This document shows positions 9,980-18,372 of a stretch of 64,000 nt of DNA, piece by piece; within the stretch, counting starts at the first letter, position 1; each line of letters opens with the position of its first letter. Under the pieces are notes generated by a model that made no database searches, was not told where the DNA came from, and saw nothing but the letters and a program-made list of their open reading frames with translations. Where the stretch lies: contig CAYRGQ010000012.1 in NCBI GenBank assembly GCA_964423925.1, forward strand, positions 4,954-68,953. The letters are read 5' to 3'. The stretch comes from CAYRGQ01 sp964423925 (lineage in GTDB: Bacteria; Bacteroidota; Bacteroidia; Sphingobacteriales; Sphingobacteriaceae). Both the position numbers and the translations under genes were made by a program.

Positions 9980-10161
9980 CAGGATGCGTGCGACGTGAGC
10001 TCTAAGACACAAGGAAGCCGACGTAAATTGGTATGGACAAGATAAAGAATTAAAACTGGGCAAAAGGTCGTTGATTTAGGGACCGATGTAGATCGGGCGT
10101 GCAGCACGACTATTCGTCACTGTCTCACGTCCCATATCTAAGATCTCAATACTAAAAAAAC

Positions 10162-11337
10162 ATGGAAGCATACATTATAGCAGGATATCGGACAGCGGTG
10201 GGCAAGGCTCCCCGGGGTGTATTCCGTTTCACCCGGGCGGACGACTTGGCCGCAGAGGTGGTGAGGCATCTCGTGGCGTCGGTACCTAACCTCAGCAACG
10301 AACAGATTGACGACGTCATCGTGGGCAATGCTACGCCAGAAGCTGAGCAAGGGCTGAATATCGGCCGGATGATCTCACTGATGGGCCTTGACACGGACAA
10401 GGTGCCAGGCGTGACGGTAAACAGGTACTGCGCGTCAGGAATCGAAACGATAGCGATGGCCGTCGCTAAAATCAAGGCTGGAATGGCGGACGTCATCGTG
10501 GCCGGCGGGGTGGAAGTGATGTCAGGTATGCCCTTTGGTGGCTGGAAATTGGTTCCGAATCCGGAGGTAGCGAAGAAGCATCCCGATTGGTATTGGGGAA
10601 TGGGACTAACGGCCGAAGCTGTGGCCAAGGAGTATAAGGTAAGTCGCCAAGACCAGGACACATTTGCGTTAAACTCACACGAGAAAGCTGTACAAGCGCT
10701 ACGGAATGGGAATTTGAAGGACGGTGTCGTGCCCATCACGGTGAAAGAGAATTATCTCGAAAACGGAAAGACTATCAAAACGCGGGAATACGTTGTGGAT
10801 ACGGACGAAGGGCCACGTGCAGATAGTAGTATAGAAGCACTGGCGCGGCTCAAGCCCGTGTTTGCCGCCGGAGGAAGTGTAACGGCGGGTAACTCGTCAC
10901 AGACTTCGGACGGTGCCGCCTTCGTGTTGGTGGTGTCCGAAAGAAAACTTAAGGAGCTGGGCGTAGCGCCCATCGCCCGGCTCGTCAGCTACGGCGTAGC
11001 CGGCGTGCCCCCGCGCATTATGGGCATTGGGCCGATTGAAGCCATTCCCAAAACGCTGAAGGCGGCGGGCATGCAACTGCAGGATATCGACCTGATCGAA
11101 TTGAATGAAGCGTTCGCTTCGCAGTCGCTGGCCATCATCCGCGAACTAGACATCAATACGGACGTATTAAACGTCAACGGCGGTGCTATTGCGCTGGGAC
11201 ACCCACTAGGCTGTACGGGCGCCAAGCTATCCGTCCAGGTTTTCCATGAGCTCAAGCGCCGCAAAAAAAAATACGGCATGGTGACCATGTGCGTAGGCAC
11301 TGGGCAGGGAGCTGCGGGAATTTTTGAAGTATTTTAG
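10162..11337 (+). CDS. fadA: acetyl-CoA C-acyltransferase (3-ketoacyl-CoA thiolase)
   Basis: The protein is 391 aa, full length for a thiolase. The acylated cysteine lies in VNRYCASGIETI near residue 90, the conserved His in NGGAIALGHPLGCTGA, and the second catalytic Cys in MVTMCVGTGQGAAG near the C-terminus. It cleaves 3-ketoacyl-CoA to acetyl-CoA, the last step of the beta-oxidation cycle. It sits between fadN (182-bp gap) and fadE (72-bp gap). I see no terminator in the fadN-fadA gap, so co-transcription is likely, although an internal promoter is possible. Confidence 0.95.
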   Translation: MEAYIIAGYRTAVGKAPRGVFRFTRADDLAAEVVRHLVASVPNLSNEQIDDVIVGNATPEAEQGLNIGRMISLMGLDTDKVPGVTVNRYCASGIETIAMAVAKIKAGMADVIVAGGVEVMSGMPFGGWKLVPNPEVAKKHPDWYWGMGLTAEAVAKEYKVSRQDQDTFALNSHEKAVQALRNGNLKDGVVPITVKENYLENGKTIKTREYVVDTDEGPRADSSIEALARLKPVFAAGGSVTAGNSSQTSDGAAFVLVVSERKLKELGVAPIARLVSYGVAGVPPRIMGIGPIEAIPKTLKAAGMQLQDIDLIELNEAFASQSLAIIRELDINTDVLNVNGGAIALGHPLGCTGAKLSVQVFHELKRRKKKYGMVTMCVGTGQGAAGIFEVF

Positions 11338-11409
11338 CGTATCACTCGGTGGCGGTAGGATACACCTGGCGCGCCAGCCGGTACTACTAACCACCCAATT
11401 ATTAAGACT

Positions 11410-13194
11410 ATGGCTACTATAAATCCAATTAAAGGCGGTGAATTCGTCATCCGCGAAACCAGCTACCAAGAGGTATTCATCCCGGAGGAATTCGACGAAG
11501 AGCAGCAGATGATTCGTCAGACCTGCGAGGATTTTCTGGAAGCGGAAGTATTCCCAAATTTGGATCGCATTGATGCCCAGGAAGAAGGGTTAATGGAGAG
11601 CCTGCTGGACAAGGCCGGGGAATTGGGCTTGCTGGGCGTATCCATTCCGGAAGAATACGGTGGATTCGGCAAGAATTTCAATACCTCCATGATTGTGACG
11701 GATGCGGTAGGCGCCGGACACTCCTTTGCCGTGGCCTTATCCGCCCACACGGGTATCGGTACCTTGCCCATTCTCTATTATGGCAACCAAGCCCAGAAAG
11801 ATAAGTATATCCCCAAACTGGCGACGGGCGAATGGAAAGCGGCCTACTGCCTAACGGAGCCGAATGCCGGCTCGGACGCCAATTCCGGACGTACCAGCGC
11901 CAAACTCAACGAGGATGGTACGCACTACCTCATCAATGGCCAGAAAATGTGGATTACGAATGGTGGGTTCGCGGACGTGTTCATCGTGTTTGCCAAGATT
12001 GACGAGGACAAGAACCTGTCGGCCTTTATAGTAGAACGGGATTTTGGGGGCATCACCATGAACCCCGAGGAACACAAACTCGGTATTAAGGGGTCGTCGA
12101 CCCGCCAGGTATTTTTCAACGATTGTCCCGTGCCCGTCGAAAACCTACTGTCAGAACGGGAAAACGGCTTTAAAATCGCGGTTAACATCCTCAATATTGG
12201 CCGTATTAAGCTTTGTTCGTCGGCTATCGGCTCTTCGCGCCGCGTGATTAACCAGGCAGTTAACTATGCCAATGAGCGTAGCCAATTTGGCTTGCCCATC
12301 TCGAAGTTCGGAGCGATCCGCCACAAGCTAGCGGAAATGGCGGTGCGCAATTTTGCTGCCGAAAGTGCCACCTACCGGGCGGGTCAAAACATCGATGACG
12401 CCTTCGATGCGCTGGTGGCGAGCGGTGTGGATATCGCCAAAGCGAAACTCAAGTCGACGGAACAGTTCGCGATTGAATGTGCGATACTCAAGGTGTGGGG
12501 TTCGGAGATGCTCGATTTCGTGGTAGATGAGGGCGTGCAAATCTATGGAGGCATGGGGTACTCGGCTGATGCGCCCATGGAACGGGCTTATCGCGATTCG
12601 CGGATCAATCGAATATTCGAAGGTACCAATGAAGTTAACCGCTTGCTCATCGTGGACATGTTACTGAAGCGGGCGCTCAAAGGCGAGTTGGACTTGATGG
12701 GCCCGGCACAGGCAGTGGCCTCCGAACTCTTGGCGATTCCCGATTTTGGCGAGTCAGACGACGCGCCGTTCGCATACGAAAAGCAGATAATTGCCAATTT
12801 GAAGAAGGCGGGGCTCTTGGTGGCGGGAGCGGCCGTGCAGAAACTGATGATGTCCTTGCAAAAGGAACAGGAAGTGCTGATGAATATTGCCGACATCATT
12901 GGGTATGTCTATGTCGCTGAGTCTACGTTGCTTCGGGCCGAGAAGCTCTATCACCAACGTGGCGAGGAGGCCGTACAAAGCCAGTTGGACATTGCACGTA
13001 TCTATTTACATACCACGATCGATAACGTATATTTGGCAGGAAAGGAAGCGTTAAACTCCTTTGCCGAAGGCGACGAGCTGAAGATGATGCTCGTGGGCCT
13101 GCGTCGGTTTACCAAAGCCGAGCCTTTTAATATTAAGGACGCTAGACAACGGATTGCTAAGCGGTTGATCGAGGCGAACCGGTACGATTTTTAA
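11410..13194 (+). CDS. fadE: acyl-CoA dehydrogenase
   Basis: The protein is 594 aa, longer than the roughly 380-aa short-chain enzymes because of a C-terminal extension of about 170 residues, as in Bacillus FadE and the VLCAD group. FAD-binding motifs YCLTEPNAGSDA and MWITNGGFAD are present. The C-terminal signature RINRIFEGTNE holds the expected catalytic Glu. It catalyses the first step of beta-oxidation and passes electrons to ETF. It is the last gene of the marR-fadN-fadA-fadE unit and is followed by a strong intrinsic terminator. Confidence 0.94.
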   Translation: MATINPIKGGEFVIRETSYQEVFIPEEFDEEQQMIRQTCEDFLEAEVFPNLDRIDAQEEGLMESLLDKAGELGLLGVSIPEEYGGFGKNFNTSMIVTDAVGAGHSFAVALSAHTGIGTLPILYYGNQAQKDKYIPKLATGEWKAAYCLTEPNAGSDANSGRTSAKLNEDGTHYLINGQKMWITNGGFADVFIVFAKIDEDKNLSAFIVERDFGGITMNPEEHKLGIKGSSTRQVFFNDCPVPVENLLSERENGFKIAVNILNIGRIKLCSSAIGSSRRVINQAVNYANERSQFGLPISKFGAIRHKLAEMAVRNFAAESATYRAGQNIDDAFDALVASGVDIAKAKLKSTEQFAIECAILKVWGSEMLDFVVDEGVQIYGGMGYSADAPMERAYRDSRINRIFEGTNEVNRLLIVDMLLKRALKGELDLMGPAQAVASELLAIPDFGESDDAPFAYEKQIIANLKKAGLLVAGAAVQKLMMSLQKEQEVLMNIADIIGYVYVAESTLLRAEKLYHQRGEEAVQSQLDIARIYLHTTIDNVYLAGKEALNSFAEGDELKMMLVGLRRFTKAEPFNIKDARQRIAKRLIEANRYDF

Positions 13195-13251
13195 GGTTGG
13201 GTGGCCCACCCGAGCGATTGATTTAATTGTGTAGTTTTATTGTTTAAATGG

Positions 13252-13285
13252 AATCCGCCCGTAGTGAGAGCACGGGCGGATTTTT
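13252..13285 (+). terminator. intrinsic terminator of the fad operon
   Basis: A perfect 11-bp stem (13252-13262 with 13272-13282), a 9-nt loop and a run of T residues lie 58 nt after the fadE stop. Confidence 0.9.
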
Positions 13286-13300
13286 AGTTGGTAATTAACC

Positions 13301-13329
13301 AAGCTGGGGAGGTGTACGCTCCCCAGCTT
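13301..13329. terminator. hairpin between convergent operons
   Basis: A perfect 10-bp inverted repeat (13301-13310 with 13320-13329) with a 9-nt loop lies between the fad terminator and the end of the yceI operon. No T tract follows in either direction, so it may be a factor-dependent stop or an mRNA 3'-end stabiliser for the minus-strand operon. Confidence 0.5.
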
Positions 13330-13382
13330 ACGTTAAGCCCATAATTGGTTAGCTTATGATCCAATTGTAAAAGAAGTGTAAA

Positions 13383-14021
13383 TCAGGATTGGCTGCGGAT
13401 GACAAGTTTGAACGAAACGTCAAAGTCATCGTTCACCTTGATCATGCCACCCACTTTCTGCGGTGGGGACAGATTGAAATCCGAGAACGAAAACGCTCGG
13501 CTTCCCGACAGCGTCAGCCCGTCGGCAGTTCGTGTTAAGGCGTAGCGCAGATAAAAGCGCTTCTTCTCACCCGCAAGTTCGATGTACACATCACCACCCA
13601 CGTAGTCGTAGTCGTCATGCGTCAGTGGCACGCGTTCCAGATTGATGAAATGGATACGCATGTTTGGGAATTCGCTTGACTTCAGTGTCTTGCGAAGGTC
13701 GTTGGTGAGCATGCGGTTGTTGCAATCAAAGGAGTTGACGCTGATGGTAATCGCTCCTTTCAGCTCGACGGACTGATTTTCAAGCACGCGTCCATGAATT
13801 GTTTCGGACGAGAAGCTTCCGCTAGACGAACAGCCAAAGGTGTTTACGTTGGAACTACCTTTGATGGACAGCGAACTGTTCTTCAGCACGGCCCACTTGA
13901 AGGTGTCGGAAAACCACGCTTCGGGAGCGTTCGCCGTATGGTTTGTAAATGAAGCGAGCATAAGCAAACATAAACCGCACATGGCTGTCAAGATTCGGTT
14001 TATGTTAGCGACCGGTTTCAT
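13383..14021 (-). CDS. YceI-family protein, exported
   Basis: The protein is 212 aa from the ATG at 14021; an alternative ATG at 14045 adds eight residues. The N-terminal signal peptide (hydrophobic segment TAMCGLCLLMLASF) targets it to the periplasm. The rest fits the YceI lipocalin-like fold: SSLSIKGSSNVNTFGC at the start, the paired IHGRVLENQSVELKGAITISVNSF region, and SSEFPNMRIHF, the family's 'nxxxFPxxxF' element. YceI proteins bind isoprenoid or other long-chain lipids in an internal cavity. It is the last gene of a three-gene minus-strand operon with a beta-barrel protein and a second YceI protein. Its ligand is unknown. Confidence 0.82.
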   Translation of the reverse strand: MKPVANINRILTAMCGLCLLMLASFTNHTANAPEAWFSDTFKWAVLKNSSLSIKGSSNVNTFGCSSSGSFSSETIHGRVLENQSVELKGAITISVNSFDCNNRMLTNDLRKTLKSSEFPNMRIHFINLERVPLTHDDYDYVGGDVYIELAGEKKRFYLRYALTRTADGLTLSGSRAFSFSDFNLSPPQKVGGMIKVNDDFDVSFKLVIRSQS

Positions 14022-14132
14022 TGTTTTCGGTAGTGAGGATTGCATTGGGATGCGCCCGGGGCATCTATTCTTTACCATATTCTTTGAGGGGCCCCGAGCG
14101 CATGTACTGTTATAAGGTGCTTGTCCTTTGAT

Positions 14133-15515
14133 TTAGAAGGCGATTGCCGCCATGAACGTCACGCCATTGAATTTGCCATTGTGACGATAATCCGTGTTCG
14201 GGAAGTCCGTGTAGTTCTGTACGACGTACTCGCCTTTCATCAGGATGTTCTTCGTGATAAACCAACCAGCGCCTGCAGCAAAGCGGTTGACGCCAATTTT
14301 CTCGATGCTGCCGCCAAGCGCCTGCTCGGAGTTGACGACGTTATAGCGCAGGCCAGCATACAGGTTCTCGTTGTTGCCAAACCGGTAGATGCCTTCAATC
14401 GCGTATTGGCTGGTAGCACGTAGCTCGGTTTGGGTGTTGCTGTGGCCGTTGGCAAATTCGGCGGTTCCGAAGAACTCGAGGCCTTGTATTTTGGCAAAGC
14501 CGTTGATCATCACCGCGTCGAGCTTTCCGCTATATTGCGGATTGAAACGTCCGGAGGTATACATGGCGGTCAGGGCTTTGGCCGTACCGTTGGTGTAGGC
14601 TTGCTCCATCACGTTGGTATAGTTAGACCCCGTACGGTCTCCGGCGTATAGCGTCAGCCCTGTTCCTGCCGTTCCCGTGTTGTGGTACCAGCTACCGCTC
14701 AGCCGCAGGCGTACGTCTTCGTTCACTTGCCTATCGATGCCCGCTTTCAGGTAAATAGATGGGTTGCGTGCCGTGATATCATTCGGGCGTTCGGTAATTT
14801 CCTGTACGTGCCCACGAATCATCCCGTTGCTCACGCCCAGCATTCCGAAGATGCCGTTTTTCTGTATGTACACCTCACCCGCGATTTCGGTGGCAAAGGC
14901 GTCCAGGATGTTGCCCTCCATAAATGGGCTGTAAAGGGCATGCCCACCATCTGGCCTGCGGAAGTGCGCATCACCATAGTTGATTTCCATGTGGCCCGCT
15001 TTGACGGTTACCAGTTCGCTCAGGTCGTCCCAGAACTTGCCCTTGAAGGGGAATTTGTCGATTTGCAGATAGCCACCTTTCACCCAAAATTCGTTGTGGT
15101 GCTTAGAAGCCATGTAGTTGGCGAGGTGCAATCGAATACCTTCTGCCAGTTGGGCGTCGATATACAAGTTGGCCTGTGCCAAGCTAAAGCCTGGAGCAAG
15201 TTCGTAAAGCGCATTGGCTTCCGTGCCGGTGTTGTTAAGCGCCCCCGGGTTTTCGTTTTTCAACGCTTGGAATTGCTGGGCGAATCCGGCACCCAGACTG
15301 ATTTTGCGACCCGTATAAGGTTTTTGCAGGTCTTCTTTATTCGTTTCGAACATATGTAGGCCGCGCTTGTCGTACGGCCGGAGGAAATCCGCTTCTCCGT
15401 ATTGGATGATGGGCCCTTTGTCTTCTTCCCGTTCTTCTTGGGAAAAAAGCGCGGCGGGGATCATGGCTGCCACAAACAAGGCCGTGGCCGCCATACTTGT
15501 AAACCTATTTTTCAT
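14133..15515 (-). CDS. beta-barrel outer-membrane protein, porin-like
   Basis: The protein is 460 aa. It has a clear Sec signal peptide ending near ALFSQ and a terminal Phe (FMAAIAF), the usual signal for BAM-dependent insertion. Alternating hydrophobic and polar strands rich in Tyr and Gly run through the body, such as NLYAGLRYNVV and LMKGEYVVQNY. There is no TonB box or plug domain, so it is not a TonB-dependent receptor. It most resembles general porin-like proteins of Bacteroidota with no assigned substrate. It lies between two YceI-family genes on the same strand (47-bp and about 110-bp gaps), so it may be the outer-membrane part of a lipid-handling system. That role is inference. Confidence 0.8.
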   Translation of the reverse strand: MKNRFTSMAATALFVAAMIPAALFSQEEREEDKGPIIQYGEADFLRPYDKRGLHMFETNKEDLQKPYTGRKISLGAGFAQQFQALKNENPGALNNTGTEANALYELAPGFSLAQANLYIDAQLAEGIRLHLANYMASKHHNEFWVKGGYLQIDKFPFKGKFWDDLSELVTVKAGHMEINYGDAHFRRPDGGHALYSPFMEGNILDAFATEIAGEVYIQKNGIFGMLGVSNGMIRGHVQEITERPNDITARNPSIYLKAGIDRQVNEDVRLRLSGSWYHNTGTAGTGLTLYAGDRTGSNYTNVMEQAYTNGTAKALTAMYTSGRFNPQYSGKLDAVMINGFAKIQGLEFFGTAEFANGHSNTQTELRATSQYAIEGIYRFGNNENLYAGLRYNVVNSEQALGGSIEKIGVNRFAAGAGWFITKNILMKGEYVVQNYTDFPNTDYRHNGKFNGVTFMAAIAF

Positions 15516-15562
15516 GATGTTTGCTATTAATTGCGTGTTTTCTGAATATGGAGTTCTTGTTG

Positions 15563-16153
15563 TTACTTGGGCATAAGCTTGCCACTATACTCGACCGTGA
15601 CGGCGTCGCCTGTTTTGATGGTCCCCATCATTACAGTCGGCGGAGTCACCTTGTATTCGGTCATATTGAATTTTGTTGAGCCGTTAACGGTGATGCTCTT
15701 GTCGGTCACATTGTACTTCGCCGTGGCGGTGATGGTCGTCTGCTTGGAGGTGCCGCCAATGGTCAGGTTGCCCGTGGCTCGTACCTGAAACGTATTAGCA
15801 CCTATTGCCGTCACGGTTCCTTTTGTCATGGTGAAAGTGATGTTTTTGTGTTTTTCGGTGTTGAGGGCTTTGTATGCGTTTTTATCGAGTCCGGAACGGT
15901 CGCTTTTAAGTGCTTCCGCAGCCACCGTAAATGTCAATACGCTGATGCCCGTGAGCGCGCCGTCGGTCATCGAGAAGGTCGCGTGGCTGCTTCCGTTCGA
16001 GGCGCTCATGTCCCAATCGTGCAGCGTAGAGGTGCCCTTTACGGTTGTGGTCATGGCGTTGCTTTGGTAATTTGTTTGTGCGTTGGCGGTAGAGATCATT
16101 GCTACCAGGGCGACAACCAGTGCCCACCCCCAGGTTTTTGTTTGTGTTTTCAT
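15563..16153 (-). CDS. YceI-family protein, exported
   Basis: The protein is 196 aa with a signal peptide cleaved after about residue 25 (STANA-Q). The mature part is a canonical YceI domain: TTVKGTSTLHDWDM at the start, ISVLTFTVAAEALKSDRSGLDKNAYKALN in the centre (split here: LTFTVAAEAL then LDKNAYKALN), and FNMTEYKVTPPTVMMGTIK near the end, a YceI signature. It is the first gene of the operon, with a good promoter upstream. It is only distantly similar to the downstream YceI protein (13383-14021), so the pair is not a recent tandem copy. Confidence 0.9.
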   Translation of the reverse strand: MKTQTKTWGWALVVALVAMISTANAQTNYQSNAMTTTVKGTSTLHDWDMSASNGSSHATFSMTDGALTGISVLTFTVAAEALKSDRSGLDKNAYKALNTEKHKNITFTMTKGTVTAIGANTFQVRATGNLTIGGTSKQTTITATAKYNVTDKSITVNGSTKFNMTEYKVTPPTVMMGTIKTGDAVTVEYSGKLMPK

Positions 16154-16221
16154 TGTCGTACCGATTATGATTTCACTTCTTCTTTAGCTGGTGTATTCCC
16201 GCATTGCTTTAGGGGACATTG

Positions 16222-16229
16222 CAAATTTA
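16222..16229 (-). promoter_or_regulatory. -7 element of the yceI operon promoter
   Basis: TAAATTTG on the minus strand matches TAnnTTTG and predicts a leader of about 60 nt before the ATG at 16153. No clear TTTG box lies 20 nt further upstream. Confidence 0.55.
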
Positions 16230-16624
16230 ACAGGCTCTGATGGCGTATTTCGTAGCCCGAAACAGGCGAAATAATGACGTTCGTTTCTTTTTAAAGAGGC
16301 GTCACTAGTGTGTTATAGGTCTTTTTTAGGCACAAATCGAAGATTCCTGCCCAAGTCAATTTATTTGTATGACTACGGTTACTTTCTGGGGCGCGCGGGG
16401 ATGGATTGCAAGGCATTTTTGGAACTGGAAATCGCTTTACACGCCCGCCATTCCGGATGTGGAGCGACGCTTAGCAGCTGTGGAAAGGAGGGTTTAGCCG
16501 CCACCGCGTGGGGTCGTAGGGTTCCAAAACTTGCGTATATTGCAGCGGGATAAAACAAATGCAACGCAAAGCCGGTTCTATTCCATGTTGAATGTTCAAT
16601 CCAATCATAACCCATCCAGTAAGC
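16230..16624. other. non-coding gap of about 400 bp
   Basis: The gap lies between the divergent yceI operon and the lipoprotein gene at 16625. An 81-codon open frame (16308-16553) has no recognisable domain and unlikely composition. A weak plus-strand -7-like element (TATATTG, 16536-16542) may serve the lipoprotein gene. I see no tRNA or structured RNA here. Confidence 0.5.
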
Positions 16625-16972
16625 ATGAAGAAGTTACTTTTTCCTTTCGTTTTTGTCGGCCTACTGGCCTACGCATGTGGTGGCGGTACCGAGAACCAAA
16701 CGGACCCGCAAGAAGCTTTTTATAAGGAATGCCTGAAGAACATGGAGGCGACGCATAGCGACACGTATACGCCTGAGGTGCGCGACGAGTATTGCCAATG
16801 TGCAGCAGCAACCTATATGGAAACGTTCAGTGACAACGACCGTGCGCTGATGGGATACGGCATGTCGCCCGAGCAGACGGCGAAATACGAGGCCGCCCTA
16901 GCGCCCTGCCGGGACAATTTGGAAGGCGAGGTAGCGGCCGATCCTGACGACGTTGCCGAGCCGACCGAGTAA
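16625..16972 (+). CDS. small lipoprotein of unknown function
   Basis: The protein is 115 aa from the ATG at 16625, which places a Lys-Lys n-region directly before the hydrophobic core; a start at 16592 would bury it. The lipobox is LAYAC. The mature part has four spaced cysteines (ECLKNM, EYCQCAAATY, PCRDNL) in an acidic alpha-helical context, and ends in an Asp/Glu/Pro tail. This cysteine pattern suggests disulphide-linked helices in the periplasm. No family is recognised. Confidence 0.72.
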   Translation: MKKLLFPFVFVGLLAYACGGGTENQTDPQEAFYKECLKNMEATHSDTYTPEVRDEYCQCAAATYMETFSDNDRALMGYGMSPEQTAKYEAALAPCRDNLEGEVAADPDDVAEPTE

Positions 16973-17143
16973 CGGGGTCCTGTCCGCCCCGTTTAGGTGC
17001 AGCTGTTTCCGAGTATCCGTCGATATCACCGTATGGAAAACGGCTTCGTTTTGCATCTCTATAAAAAGAGGCTACGTGGTTCGGCGTTCTTGGGAAACGG
17101 ACGAACGCATTCATGGGGATTTTATGGTTTTATCTGTAGTAAC

Positions 17144-17704
17144 TTGAATTTGCACGACGAGCTCCAGCTTCTGGAAACATATCGCCGTAACGGAGATATC
17201 AAACTCCTAGGGAAGTTATACGAACCGTATATGCCCTTGGTCTACGGGTTATGCTTCAAGTATTACAAGAATCCCGAGCGAAGCGAGGACGCGGTCATGC
17301 AGGTGTTCGAGTTGCTAGTCAAGAAGTTACGGACCCATGAAGTTACCAACTTTAAGAGCTGGCTGTATTCCGTGGCTCGCAACCATTGCTTGATGGATCT
17401 GCGTGCTGAGGGCAAGCAACAGCACGTGGATATCGACACCCATCAGGCCGAAAGTGACCGCGTATTGCGCCAATATCAGGAGAGAGGCATCCAAGAAGGG
17501 CAGCTAGCGCTGATGGAGGCGTGCATTGACCAGCTCAATGAGGAACAGCAGCGTTGTATCCGCTTGTTTTACTTAGAACAGAAGTGCTATAAGGATGTCG
17601 CCGCGGCGACCGGTTGTGACTTGAATAAAGTGAAAAGCCACATCCAAAACGGAAAGCGCAACCTCAAGATTTGTATGGAACGCCAATCAGGCATAGAAAA
17701 ATAA
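17144..17704 (+). CDS. ECF-type RNA polymerase sigma factor
   Basis: The frame stays open from 16997 (GTG), but the conserved part begins only at a pair of TTG codons at 17144 and 17150. Starting at 17144 gives 186 aa, the normal ECF size. Region 2 covers LYEPYMPLVYGLCFKYYKN (split: LYEPYMPLVYG) and the helix SWLYSVARNHCLMDLR. Region 4 has LNEEQQRCIRLFYLEQ and the HTH YKDVAAATGCDLNKVKSHI. The stop overlaps the next ATG by one base (TAATG), which couples it to a membrane partner that is probably its anti-sigma factor. The upstream ATG at 17033 is the main alternative start. Confidence 0.88.
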   Translation: MNLHDELQLLETYRRNGDIKLLGKLYEPYMPLVYGLCFKYYKNPERSEDAVMQVFELLVKKLRTHEVTNFKSWLYSVARNHCLMDLRAEGKQQHVDIDTHQAESDRVLRQYQERGIQEGQLALMEACIDQLNEEQQRCIRLFYLEQKCYKDVAAATGCDLNKVKSHIQNGKRNLKICMERQSGIEK

Positions 17705-18354
17705 TGGAAAGCAGTTATCACATCATACGCATCCAGCGTTATCTCAGTGGTGAATTGAGCAAGGAAGAAATGTACCAGCTCGAGCGCGATGCGCTGGACG
17801 ACCCTTTCCTGCAGGACGCGTTGGACGGCTATCGTGAGGCCAATACGGTTGACCACGGCACGTTAAGTCTCTTGCAACAGCGGCTTGCTACGCGGGTGGC
17901 CGGGCAGCAGGAGAAGCGCAACTCCTTCTTTTTCGGGGTACAGCGCCTTGCCATAGGGGCTACGGCGTTTGTCTTATTCGTTACGGTATGTATCCTGTTC
18001 TGGATGCGCACGCAAGTAGGGACGGAAGCACCCGCTACGGAGGTAGAGGTCGAGCTCCAAGCCGTCGGCGAGCTGGCTAGGGTAAGCGCACAGCCACATG
18101 CCTCCGCTGGTAGCGACGCCAGCCCCATAGACGGTTGGAATGTTTACCAAGAGTACTTGTCGGTGAATTCGCGTGCTGGTGATTATTCCGGTACGGTGGT
18201 TCTCGAGTTCGACGTTGATGCCTCGGGCAAACCGACCGGGATTGTTAGGCAGGGCCCTGCCATTCCGATGATGGCCGAAGCGGAGCGCTTGCTGGTGGAA
18301 GGACCCCGCTGGAACGGCAAGCGCGGCATCGTCGTCTTTACGTTTCAAAAATAG
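17704..18354 (+). CDS. single-pass membrane partner of the sigma factor (anti-sigma-like N-terminus, TonB-like C-terminus)
   Basis: The protein is 216 aa from the ATG at 17704. Residues 1-45 (IQRYLSGELSKEEMYQLERD, then ALDDPFLQDALDGY) match the short cytoplasmic helical segment found before the membrane anchor in many Bacteroidota sigma-partner proteins. A transmembrane helix spans about 82-101. The periplasmic end, residues 145-216, reads like a TonB C-terminal domain: GTVVLEFDVDASGKPTGI, then EAERLLVEGPRWNGKRG. It may hold the sigma factor at the membrane and sense an envelope signal. That role is inferred from the translationally coupled arrangement. Confidence 0.75.
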   Translation: MESSYHIIRIQRYLSGELSKEEMYQLERDALDDPFLQDALDGYREANTVDHGTLSLLQQRLATRVAGQQEKRNSFFFGVQRLAIGATAFVLFVTVCILFWMRTQVGTEAPATEVEVELQAVGELARVSAQPHASAGSDASPIDGWNVYQEYLSVNSRAGDYSGTVVLEFDVDASGKPTGIVRQGPAIPMMAEAERLLVEGPRWNGKRGIVVFTFQK

Positions 18355-18372
18355 CGTGGTGCGGTGAACGTG

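Noticed and set aside
14682..15359. 225-codon frame antisense to the barrel protein gene
   Set aside because: The minus-strand gene has a signal peptide and barrel pattern; the plus-strand frame has neither and no start context.
16308..16553. 81-codon frame in the yceI-lipoprotein gap
   Set aside because: It has no domain, an odd Cys/Gly/Arg composition and no promoter or coupling to a neighbour.
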